From the NCBI GenBank assembly GCA_958296385.1, contig OY282494.1, positions 219,416-283,415 on the forward strand: a stretch of 64,000 bases of DNA, given 5' to 3'. The position numbers and the translations under genes are program-made. Numbering within the stretch: the first letter of the stretch is position 1; the number at the start of each line of letters is the position of its first letter. Positions 16,523 through 23,650 of the stretch are shown here, piece after piece. The notes under the pieces are model-generated. The model ran no database searches, was not told the origin of the DNA, and saw only the letters and a list, made by a program, of their open reading frames with translations. Origin of the DNA: an uncultured Dehalococcoidia bacterium (lineage in GTDB: Bacteria; Chloroflexota; Dehalococcoidia; Lucifugimonadales; UBA3495).

Positions 16523-16556
16523 GTGCCGCCGGCGGGTTGCTAACCGCCGGCGGCAC
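16523..16556 (+). terminator. Hairpin after the Rieske gene
   Basis: GTGCCGCCGGCGG pairs perfectly with CCGCCGGCGGCAC (13 bp) around an 8-base loop, 33 bases after the stop. There is no T tract, so it may be a 3'-end stabiliser or factor-dependent terminator. The next gene begins 15 bases later. Confidence 0.55.
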
Positions 16557-16570
16557 TGGAGCGCAGTGGT

Positions 16571-16945
16571 ATGGCTACCGGCGAAATGGAATCACATCGG
16601 CAGAAACATTCCCGGCTGGCTTGGGAATTGCTGGGCCAGGCGGACCACGAATTGATGGCCGGCGATTTGCTGCAATCGTCGGAAAAGCTTTGGGGGGCGG
16701 TTAGCCATGCGCTCAAGGCGTTTTGCGAAAGCAGGGGGTGGCGGCACGGCATAGACGGCCAGCGCGAGTACGCCGTCAAGCGGCTGGCTGAGGAACGGGG
16801 CGATGAGGGCATCGTGCCGTCATTTAAGGTGGCGGAATCTTGCCACGCCAATTTTTATTACGATTGGATGGAGGTTAAAGACCTGGACGAGAACCGCGTC
16901 ATCGTGCGGCGGCTGGTGGAGAAAATACTGGCGGGGGTTGAGTGA
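16571..16945 (+). CDS. PaREP1/HEPN-like helical protein
   Basis: A 124-residue all-helical protein. The pattern LAWELLGQADHELMAGDLLQ-SSEKLWGAVSHALKAFCESRGW closely follows the PaREP1 domain, a HEPN-related family first noted in Pyrobaculum and found in scattered bacteria. HEPN proteins can be RNases or partners of nucleotidyltransferases, but the catalytic R-x4-6-H is not evident here, and no MNT gene is adjacent. Function unknown. It stands alone between the Rieske gene and otsA. Confidence 0.7.
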   Translation: MATGEMESHRQKHSRLAWELLGQADHELMAGDLLQSSEKLWGAVSHALKAFCESRGWRHGIDGQREYAVKRLAEERGDEGIVPSFKVAESCHANFYYDWMEVKDLDENRVIVRRLVEKILAGVE

Positions 16946-16969
16946 CGCGGCCGTTGGGATGGGGTTGCA

Positions 16970-16998
16970 TTGACCGGCCGGCGGGGGTGTGGCACAAT
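16970..16998 (+). promoter_or_regulatory. Candidate promoter for otsA
   Basis: TTGACC (16970-16975) and CACAAT (16993-16998) are 17 bases apart. Transcription would start near 17005, giving a leader of about 145 bases. Confidence 0.5.
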
Positions 16999-17148
16999 CG
17001 GGGGCGATATTTGCCGACGATGTTGTTGTTTATACCCTGAAAAATCCCGTTATTTATTTCTCTTACGGCAGTTGCGGATAACGGCAGCTGCGGATGCGGC
17101 GACGTGGCAGCGCCGCCGGACAGCGCTCCAATTTGGAGGATGTCAGCC

Positions 17149-18657
17149 ATGTGGACCAGCGCTGAATTACAGCGGTTGATGCAAAGAGAGATTAGCCGAT
17201 ACCGGCTTATTGTCGTATCCAACCGCCAGCCTTACGCCTTTCGGATGGAGGAGGGCAGGCTGCTGGGGGAGATGCCGCCGGGTGGGCTGACGGCCGCTAT
17301 TGACCCGCTGATGCGGGCGTGCGGGGGCACCTGGATTGCCCAGAGCGGCGGCGATAGCGACCGTCTGGCTATGGATGGGGACGGGCGTATTGCCGTGCCG
17401 CTGGATTCGCCGGCGTACAGCTTGCGTCTGCTCAATCTGACTGAGGCGGAGAACGACGGGTTTTACTACGGGTTTGCGAACGAGGGGCTGTGGCCGCTGT
17501 GCCATATTGCCTACACGGAACCCGTCTTTGACGTCCAGCATTACGAGGCGTACAAGTCCGTCAACCGCAAGTTTGCCAATCTGGTGCTGGACGAGATTGG
17601 GGACGAACCGGCTATCGTGCTGGCGCAGGATTATCATTTGGCGCTGCTGCCGCGCTACATCCGGCAAGTCAGGGATGACGTCATCATCGGGCAGTTCTGG
17701 CATATTCCATGGCCTAACCCGGACACCCTGCGCATCTGCCCATGGCAGGGGGAGCTGCTGGACGGGATGCTGGGCAACGATTTGCTGGGGTTTCATCTGT
17801 CAAGCGACTGCCAGAAGTTTCTGGACGCGGTGGAGCTGAACCTTAACGCTGAGGTTGATGCTCAATACGGTTTGGTGGATTATCAAGAGGACTTGACGCT
17901 GGTGCGTCCTTTTCCAATCAGCGTGGATTTTGACATTCTGGATGCGGAGGCGCGGTCGGCGGGAGTGCTGGGGGAGATGGAGCGGCTGGCCGGGGAGTTG
18001 GGGCTGGACCGGGGGCGTATTCTGGGGCTGGGGATTGACCGGCAGGATTACACGAAGGGGATACCGCACCGGCTGCGGGCGGTGGAGCGGTTTCTGGAGA
18101 AGTGGCCGGAATACCGGGGGCGGCTGGTGTTTCTGCAAGCGGGGGCGGCGAGCCGCGTCAACATTGACTCGTATATGCAGCTGACGATTGACATTGAGGC
18201 GACGGTGAACCGGATTAACGAGCGGTTTGCGGAGGGGGACTGGCAGCCGATATTGCATTGGCCGACGTCGCTGCCATCGGAGACGTTCTCGGCGCTGCGC
18301 CGGCTGGCCAGCTTTTGCGCGGAGAGCAGCCTGCACGACGGGATGAATCTGGTGGCCAAGGAATACGTGGCGTCGCGGGTGGATGAGGACGGGGTTTTGA
18401 TTCTCAGCGCTTTTGCCGGCGCGGCGCAGGAGCTCAGCAGTTCCATTATTATCAATCCTTATGCCACCGAGCAGTTTGCGGACGCTATTCACCAGGCCCT
18501 TACGATGGGGGATGATGAGCGGCGGTTTCGGATGCGCCATATGCGGGGCATCGTGCAGTCGAACAACATCTATAATTGGGCGGGGCGCATAATGATGAAC
18601 CTGATGCAGGCCAGCACGCCGGACCACGCCCGGCTGCCGGCCGCCGGCGTCATCTGA
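17149..18657 (+). CDS. otsA: Trehalose-6-phosphate synthase (GT20)
   Basis: OtsA transfers glucose from a nucleotide sugar to glucose 6-phosphate. The 502-residue product shows GT20 landmarks: RLIVVSNRQPY and PGGLTAAIDPLM at the N-terminus, AQDYHLALLPRYIR, GQFWHIPWPNPDTLRICPW, GLGIDRQDYTKGIPHRL and ESSLHDGMNLVAKEYVASR near the C-terminus. ATG 17149 was chosen because GGAGG precedes it by nine bases; ATG 17140 lies too close to that site. otsB follows 34 bases later, so the pair forms the standard two-step trehalose operon for osmotic or desiccation stress. Glucosylglycerol-phosphate synthase is a less likely alternative. Confidence 0.93.
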   Translation: MWTSAELQRLMQREISRYRLIVVSNRQPYAFRMEEGRLLGEMPPGGLTAAIDPLMRACGGTWIAQSGGDSDRLAMDGDGRIAVPLDSPAYSLRLLNLTEAENDGFYYGFANEGLWPLCHIAYTEPVFDVQHYEAYKSVNRKFANLVLDEIGDEPAIVLAQDYHLALLPRYIRQVRDDVIIGQFWHIPWPNPDTLRICPWQGELLDGMLGNDLLGFHLSSDCQKFLDAVELNLNAEVDAQYGLVDYQEDLTLVRPFPISVDFDILDAEARSAGVLGEMERLAGELGLDRGRILGLGIDRQDYTKGIPHRLRAVERFLEKWPEYRGRLVFLQAGAASRVNIDSYMQLTIDIEATVNRINERFAEGDWQPILHWPTSLPSETFSALRRLASFCAESSLHDGMNLVAKEYVASRVDEDGVLILSAFAGAAQELSSSIIINPYATEQFADAIHQALTMGDDERRFRMRHMRGIVQSNNIYNWAGRIMMNLMQASTPDHARLPAAGVI

Positions 18658-18691
18658 GATTGGCTCGCTCCGGCCCGGCGCGCCCGCAATT

Positions 18692-19477
18692 ATGACGGAC
18701 ACTAGCAACCGCTGGCCGGACGTGCTCGAGGGGCTGGCGCAGCGACCGCAGATCCTGTTGGCGCTGGACTTTGACGGCACTTTGTCGGAGATAGTGGAGC
18801 GGCCTGAGGATGCCGTGCTACGCCCCGGCAACGCGGCATTGCTGGCGGAATTGGGGCGCAATCCCCGGTTCACCCTCGCCGTAATCAGCGGGCGCGCGCT
18901 GAACGACGTATCCGATCGGGTGGGAGTGCCGGGGCTGATTTACGGGGGCAATCACGGGCTTGAGCTGCGGGGGCCGGGGCTGGACTATTTGCATCCGGCC
19001 GCCGCCGCCGCCGTTCCCGCAATGGTGGACGCGAGCGAGCGGCTGGCCGTTGACCTCAGGGATATACCGGGGGCATTGGTGGAGTCGAAAGTGCTGACGC
19101 TCACAGCGCATTACCGGCTGACGCCGCCGCAGTACCATGACTCGGTGGCGATGCTGTTCCTGGACGCGGTGGGGCCGCTGCTGGCGACGGGGGCCTGCCG
19201 GGTAACGGCGGCCAAGATGGCGATGGAACTGCGGCCGGCGGTGGACTGGCACAAAGGGCACGCGCTGGACTTGATACGGTTTCAGCTGGCGCCGGAGGCT
19301 TTTACGATGTACGTTGGGGATGACGATACCGACGAGGATGCGTTTCTGGCGGCGCAAAATGCCGGGGGGGTGGGGATTTACGTCGGGCCGCCCGACGTTG
19401 ACAGCGGGGCTTTGCTGCGGCTGGATTCGCCGGCGGAGGTGACGGCGGCGTTGACCGAACTGGCGGCGTTGGGGTGA
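18692..19477 (+). CDS. otsB: Trehalose-6-phosphate phosphatase
   Basis: A 261-residue HAD-superfamily phosphatase that releases trehalose from its 6-phosphate. The nucleophile motif is LDFDGTLSEI (D26, D28), motif II is AVISGRAL, and the C-terminal metal motif is YVGDDDTDEDAF. HKGHALDL, the conserved Lys segment, lies between. It follows otsA directly in the same operon. Confidence 0.95.
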   Translation: MTDTSNRWPDVLEGLAQRPQILLALDFDGTLSEIVERPEDAVLRPGNAALLAELGRNPRFTLAVISGRALNDVSDRVGVPGLIYGGNHGLELRGPGLDYLHPAAAAAVPAMVDASERLAVDLRDIPGALVESKVLTLTAHYRLTPPQYHDSVAMLFLDAVGPLLATGACRVTAAKMAMELRPAVDWHKGHALDLIRFQLAPEAFTMYVGDDDTDEDAFLAAQNAGGVGIYVGPPDVDSGALLRLDSPAEVTAALTELAALG

Positions 19478-19495
19478 TTCGTGATTTTGGCGGTG

Positions 19496-19504
19496 TGCTA
19501 TCAT
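19496..19504 (+). promoter_or_regulatory. Candidate extended -10 promoter for the HAD gene
   Basis: TGCTATCAT combines a TGn element with the -10 hexamer TATCAT. It lies 77 bases before the HAD gene, directly after otsB. No -35 box is evident. Confidence 0.35.
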
Positions 19505-19580
19505 TGGCGGGCGCGGGCGCCCGGATGGCGGGCTGCCCGGCGGTTACAACGATGCCGATACGCTTACTCCGAATACGCTG

Positions 19581-20288
19581 ATGATTAAGGCGATATTTTT
19601 TGACTTTTACAACACGCTGGTGCGGTTCTGGCCGCCGCTGCCGGAGATTCAGCACGCGGCTTGCCAGAACGCGGGCATCCGGGTGCCGGCGGTTAATCTG
19701 GCGCGGGGTTATGCGATTGCGGACCTCTATTTTAACGAGGAGAACCATCGCCGCCCGCTGGGTGACCGCACGGCGGCGGACCGGGACGAGTTTTTTGCCC
19801 GCTACGAGCAGATTATTCTGGAGGAGGCCGGCGTAGCCGTTTCGCTGCGGATGGCCAAAGAGATTTGGGATATGGCGATTTCGGTTCCGAAAGAATTTGT
19901 GGAGTTTGAGGAAACGCGTTCCGTGCTTGGTGAGTTGCAGGGGCGGGGTTATCGTTTGGCTATCCTGACGAATCTGCGGCGGGATATGGACGAATTGACG
20001 CGGCAGCTGGGTATTCATCAGTATTTGGAGTTCACTATTACCGGGCGGGAAGTGGGGGAGAAGCCGGCTACGGCTATCTTTGAGGCGGGGCTGGAGCGGA
20101 TGGCGGTTTTGCCGGGGCAGGCGATGCACGTGGGGGACCAGCCGCGTTCCGACGTGGAGGGCGCGCGAGATGCGGGACTGCGTCCGGTGCTGATTGACCG
20201 GGGCGGGTATCACGCCGGGGTTGCCGACTGCGATCATATCGATAATCTGGAAGGGCTTTACCCGCTGCTGGAACGGCTGGCGGACTGA
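19581..20288 (+). CDS. HAD-family hydrolase (REG-2/dehalogenase-like)
   Basis: A 235-residue HAD hydrolase. Motif I is FFDFYNTLV with nucleophile D8 and Tyr in place of the second Asp, as in many subfamily I members of the haloacid dehalogenase/REG-2 type. Motif II is AILTNLRR (TN instead of S), motif III the Lys in GEKPATAIFEAGL, and motif IV HVGDQPRSDVEGARDAGL. A helical cap lies between motifs I and II. The substrate, probably a small phosphate ester, is unknown. Confidence 0.88.
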   Translation: MIKAIFFDFYNTLVRFWPPLPEIQHAACQNAGIRVPAVNLARGYAIADLYFNEENHRRPLGDRTAADRDEFFARYEQIILEEAGVAVSLRMAKEIWDMAISVPKEFVEFEETRSVLGELQGRGYRLAILTNLRRDMDELTRQLGIHQYLEFTITGREVGEKPATAIFEAGLERMAVLPGQAMHVGDQPRSDVEGARDAGLRPVLIDRGGYHAGVADCDHIDNLEGLYPLLERLAD

Positions 20289-20322
20289 CCGGCCGGCGCA
20301 TTTTGATTCTTGCATCATCTAT

Positions 20323-20350
20323 CTATCAGACGCAATCTATCAGACGCAAT
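20323..20350. repeat. Two 14-bp direct repeats in a leader
   Basis: CTATCAGACGCAAT occurs twice in tandem, with a third degraded half-copy (TTAGCAGACAC) following, just before the ribosome-binding site of the UGA-containing gene. Confidence 0.6.
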
Positions 20351-20380
20351 TTAGCAGACACTACCGACAGGAGCGTTATT

Positions 20381-21037
20381 ATGACTACGCAACCGCCCGC
20401 GCACAGCCATCCGGAGGACGCGGCTCCCGTTCACGTGATTGTCTGGTACGACTACGTTTGACCCTGGTGCTATGTCGGCCTGGAACGCGTCGACCGGCTG
20501 GAACAGGAATATGACATTACGGTTGAGGGGCGGGCTTATCTGCTGCGTCCGGATACGCCGGAGGGGGGACGGCCGCGGGAGCCGCGGGCCGGGGAAACGG
20601 AGGATGAGTTGACGGAACCGCTGCGGACTCAGGCGCGGGATGCGAACCTGGTGATGCGGCCGCCCCGCTACACGCACAACAGCCTGCACTCGTTGCAGGC
20701 CACGGAGTACGCGCAGCAGCAGGGCAAGTTTATGGAGTACCACCACGCCGCTTACCGCGCCTATTGGGACGACCGGGCCGACCTGGGGGACCCGTCGGTG
20801 CTGGCGGACATCGGGGCCAGCGTGGGGCTGGACGCGGCCGACTTGCGGCGCAGCGTTGAATCGGGCGAACACGCGCAGCGGGTGATTGGCCAGTACCAGG
20901 AGGCGTTGGGCTACGGTATCCGGGGGATTCCGACTTTTGTGTTTGACAACCTGCTGTTCACCGGCGCCCAACCCTACGAGGTGTTTCAACGGGTGATGGA
21001 CAAGGCGCTGGAGAATCGGGAGGCGGGCGCAGAGTAG
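20381..21037 (+). CDS. DsbA/FrnE-like thiol oxidoreductase, predicted selenoprotein (UPWC)
   Basis: The reading frame starts at ATG 20381 (AGGAG eight bases upstream) and contains one in-frame TGA at 20459-20461, codon 27. Reading it as selenocysteine gives 218 residues. The context is VIVWYDYV-U-PWC-YVGLERV, matching the CPWCYVG active site of FrnE/DsbA-like thioredoxin-fold proteins with the first Cys replaced by Sec. The rest of the fold continues without interruption: a helical insert, YTHNSLHSLQATEYAQQQGK, and the cis-Pro loop RGIPTFVFDN with the C-terminal helix. A candidate SECIS hairpin begins 14 bases after the TGA. No signal peptide is seen, so it is probably cytoplasmic like FrnE. 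A single-base pseudogene (TGC/TGT to TGA) is the alternative, made unlikely by a second gene of the same type at 32757. Confidence 0.85.
20475..20501 (+). promoter_or_regulatory. Candidate bacterial SECIS element of the FrnE-like gene
   Basis: The hairpin pairs TCGGCC (20475-20480) with GGCTGG-side bases 20496-20501 (with two G-U pairs at the base), then has a bulged T at 20481, GG/CC pairs, and an upper C-G stack leaving an apical CGT. A bulged U and a GU in the apical loop, placed some 20-30 bases after the UGA, are the features SelB recognises in bacterial SECIS elements. Folded by eye. Confidence 0.5.
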
Positions 21038-21070
21038 GACTGGCCGGGGCGGGGCGGCAGCGTTTCGTTT

Positions 21071-21113
21071 AGGGGGGACGCTGGGGGAAATGATTTCCCC
21101 CAGACCCCCTCGG
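21071..21113 (+). repeat. Palindromic intergenic element, copy 1
   Basis: CTGGGGGAAAT and ATTTCCCCCAG meet around one central base, nested inside AGGGGG...CCCCCT arms and followed by CGG. Near-identical copies lie at 32579-32622 and 35721-35764, always in the same orientation and directly behind a plus-strand gene or gene pair. A REP-like or terminator role is possible. Confidence 0.8.
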
Positions 21114-21148
21114 ATTCTTGAGGGCAGCTCGGAGTGACGGTGGGCGGA

Positions 21149-21177
21149 TTGCCGGTAGGACGGGGCTGTGCTAGACT
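21149..21177 (+). promoter_or_regulatory. Candidate promoter of the nuoE-nuoF-fdhA operon
   Basis: TTGCCG (21149-21154) and TAGACT (21172-21177) are 17 bases apart, about 95 bases before the NuoE-like start. Confidence 0.5.
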
Positions 21178-21272
21178 AGGCGGCGTTATTCTCCATTTGT
21201 AATGGATTTCACAAACGCTTGGTTTCGCTCAGGCATAGAACTTCAGGCACGCAGCCCTGCTATTCGGACGCG

Positions 21273-21752
21273 ATGGACAACGCTACTAAAAAGCTGATTA
21301 CCGACGCGGTGGGCAATCAGCCGCAAAGCACCGTGACGGTTTTGTCGTCGCTGCTGGCGGTTGAGGACGCCATCGGATATATTCCCAAAGAGGCGGTGGA
21401 GGCGGTGGCGCAGCGGATGGCGGCGACGGTGAACGACGTTTGGGCGGTGGCGACGTTTTATCCGAATTTCCGGTTTGACCCGCCTACGGAGCATCGCATT
21501 GAGGTTTGCTGGGGGCCGTCGTGCCACGTGATGGGGGCGACCGGCGTGATTGCCGCCGCGCAGGATGCGTTGCAGCTGTCGGATGAGGGGGATACGCCGG
21601 ACGGCAAGGCTACGCTGCGCTACAACACCTGCCTGGGGGCCTGCTCGCACGCGCCGGTGATGGCGATTGACCACCATCTGGCGGGGCCGGTAACTCCCGA
21701 TTCGGCCCGGGCCCGCATTGCGGCCAGCCTGTCCGCCGGCGGGCGGCACTGA
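21273..21752 (+). CDS. nuoE: NuoE-like [2Fe-2S] thioredoxin-fold subunit (24 kDa type)
   Basis: The 159-residue protein has the NuoE helical domain followed by a thioredoxin-like ferredoxin. The four cluster ligands are C79 and C84 (CWGPSC) and C120 and C124 (CLGAC), the normal C-x4-C...C-x3-C pattern. It passes electrons between the flavin subunit NuoF and other clusters. ATG 21273 was chosen where similarity begins. It heads a tight operon with nuoF (21 bases), an FdhA/NuoG-like subunit and an FNR-like gene; no membrane Nuo subunits are present, so this is a soluble NAD-linked complex rather than complex I. Confidence 0.92.
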   Translation: MDNATKKLITDAVGNQPQSTVTVLSSLLAVEDAIGYIPKEAVEAVAQRMAATVNDVWAVATFYPNFRFDPPTEHRIEVCWGPSCHVMGATGVIAAAQDALQLSDEGDTPDGKATLRYNTCLGACSHAPVMAIDHHLAGPVTPDSARARIAASLSAGGRH

Positions 21753-21773
21753 ACGGGGGCCGGGAGCGCAGAT

Positions 21774-23597
21774 ATGACGACAACCGCCGGAACTGAAATC
21801 GCCGGAACCGAAATCGCCGGGACTGAGGCCGCCGGAGCCGAGGCTGCTGAAACGGAATCGCAGTTTGACGGGATACTGGCGGAGGCGAACCGGCGCTGGG
21901 AGGCGCTGACGGCCGGCGATGCGCCGTGGGTGCGGGTGGGCACCGGACTGGCCGGCGAGGCGGCCGGCGGGTTTGAGACGCTGGCGGCGGCGCGGGCGGC
22001 TTTGGACGCGCAGGGCGTAAAGGCCAACGTGTCGGAGGTGGGTACGCTGGGGCTTTGCTTTGCGGAACCTTTGCTGGACGTGCAGACTCCGGGGGGGCCA
22101 CGGGTGTTCTATCAGAACGTTACGCCCGAGATGGCGGAGCGCATCGTTGCGGAACACGTGGGCGGGGGCAATCCGGTAGCGGAGTACGCGCTGGGTTATC
22201 TGGGGGAACGCGAGGCCGGGCCGGAGGGGATAGCGCATCTGGACGACCATCCGATGCGGGCGCTGGAGACGCGGATTGCGCTGCGGAACGCGGGGCACAT
22301 TGACCCGTCGGATATTTACCAGTACATCGCCAACGGCGGGTATGCGGCGCTGAACAAGGCGCTGACCGCGATGACGCAGGATGACACGCTGAACGAGGTG
22401 CGCAGCTCCGGGCTGCGCGGGCGCGGCGGGGCAGCGTTTCCGGCCGGGGTCAAGTGGGGGTTTCTGGCCGGCAATCCGGACCCGGACAAGTACATCCTTT
22501 GCAACTGCGAGGAGGGGGATCCGGGGGCTTTTAACGACCGGGGGATACTGGAGAGCGATCCGGCAACCGTCGTTGAAGGGATTACAATTGCCGGGTACGC
22601 CTGCCGGGCCAATCGGGGTTACATATTCATCCGGCACGGCCACAATCAGCCGATTGACAGAACCCGCGCGGTTATCGCGCAGGCTTACGAACTGGGTCTG
22701 CTGGGGGAGAACATACTCGGTTCCGGGTTCTCGTTTGACGTGGAGGTAGCGCTTACCGGGGATTCTTACGTGTCGGGTGAGGAAACGGCGCTGATGGAGG
22801 CGATCGAGGGCAAGCGCTCAATGCCCCGGTTCCGTCCGCCGTTTCCGGCGCAAGTGGGGGTTTTCGGGCAGCCGTCTAACATCAACAACGTTAAGACGCT
22901 GGCCTACGTGCCGGAGATTATCGCCAGGGGGGGGCAGTGGTTCGCGGATATTGGGACGCCGGCGGACCGGGATAATGGCATCAACGGCAGCAGCGGGACG
23001 GCTATCTTGTGCCTGTCGGGGGCGATTACCTATCCGGGGCTGGTGGAGGTGCCGCTGGGGATGACCTTGCGGCAGGTGCTGTTTGACATGGCCGGCGGGG
23101 CGCCTAATGGCAAGCGGATGAAACTGCTGCAAACCGGCGGGCCGCTGGGGGGCGTGCTTTCCGCCAGCGACGAAAACCTGGACCTGGTGCTGGACTTTGA
23201 CGTGTTCCGGATGGCCGGGGCTATTCTGGGTTCGGGCGGGATAATCGTGGCGGACGAGGATACCTGCGCGGTGGACTTGACGCGCAATCTGATAGCGTTT
23301 TGCCAGTACGAATCCTGCGGCAAGTGTTTCCCGTGCCGGATGGGGATGAGCCATCTGCTGGAAATTCTGGAGCGCATCAGCCGTCTGGAGGGCACCGAAG
23401 AAGACCTGACGCTGATGCGCAGCGTGGGCGAGAATATGCAGGCCGGCTCGCTGTGCGGACACGGGCAGCTGGGGTTTAACCCGGTGTCGTCGGCGCTGCG
23501 GTACTTTGGCGACGAGTTTGAGGCGCACATCCGGGAGAAACGGCACACCGGGGATTGCCCGGAGCAGGTGTTCTCGCCGCGTCTGACCCGTCGTTAA
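21774..23597 (+). CDS. nuoF: NuoF-like NADH-binding FMN/[4Fe-4S] subunit
   Basis: The 607-residue protein starts with a repetitive Ala/Gly/Glu tail (residues 5-28), then a thioredoxin-like domain to about 150, and the NuoF core. GLRGRGGAAFPAGVKWGFLAG binds FMN, NCEEGDPGAFNDRGILESDP the NADH/FMN site, an SLBB domain follows, and ESCGKCFPCRMGMSHLLEIL plus SLCGHGQ give the four ligands of the [4Fe-4S] cluster. This is the longer form seen in soluble NAD-dependent hydrogenases and formate dehydrogenases. It oxidises NADH or reduces NAD+ for the FdhA-like partner encoded 53 bases downstream. Confidence 0.93.
   Translation: MTTTAGTEIAGTEIAGTEAAGAEAAETESQFDGILAEANRRWEALTAGDAPWVRVGTGLAGEAAGGFETLAAARAALDAQGVKANVSEVGTLGLCFAEPLLDVQTPGGPRVFYQNVTPEMAERIVAEHVGGGNPVAEYALGYLGEREAGPEGIAHLDDHPMRALETRIALRNAGHIDPSDIYQYIANGGYAALNKALTAMTQDDTLNEVRSSGLRGRGGAAFPAGVKWGFLAGNPDPDKYILCNCEEGDPGAFNDRGILESDPATVVEGITIAGYACRANRGYIFIRHGHNQPIDRTRAVIAQAYELGLLGENILGSGFSFDVEVALTGDSYVSGEETALMEAIEGKRSMPRFRPPFPAQVGVFGQPSNINNVKTLAYVPEIIARGGQWFADIGTPADRDNGINGSSGTAILCLSGAITYPGLVEVPLGMTLRQVLFDMAGGAPNGKRMKLLQTGGPLGGVLSASDENLDLVLDFDVFRMAGAILGSGGIIVADEDTCAVDLTRNLIAFCQYESCGKCFPCRMGMSHLLEILERISRLEGTEEDLTLMRSVGENMQAGSLCGHGQLGFNPVSSALRYFGDEFEAHIREKRHTGDCPEQVFSPRLTRR
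21786..21845. repeat. Four 15-bp tandem repeats at the start of nuoF
   Basis: Units of the type GCCGGAACCGAAATC lie at 21786, 21801, 21816 and 21831 and encode AGTEI/AGTEA/AGAEA in frame. They form a non-conserved tail before the folded domain. Confidence 0.8.
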
Positions 23598-23650
23598 TCT
23601 CCGTACTCTCTTTCCAAATTCCGATACTCCCGTTCCCTTGAGGAGCCGCA

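Noticed and set aside
15060-16556. A 755-codon open frame on the minus strand, continuing from the coiled-coil gene through the whole Rieske gene
   Set aside because: It is antisense to a certain Rieske oxygenase, and its predicted protein is a Pro/Arg/His-rich sequence without domain character. GC-rich genes often leave the opposite strand open. Only 14289-15059 is credible.
17104-17148. Upstream start for otsA at GTG 17104 or ATG 17140
   Set aside because: The ribosome-binding GGAGG ends at 17139, directly against ATG 17140 and downstream of GTG 17104; only ATG 17149 has proper spacing.
20609-21037. Independent 142-residue gene starting at 20609
   Set aside because: It is the C-terminal part of the FrnE-like protein; it lacks the active site, and homology continues upstream through the UGA to ATG 20381.
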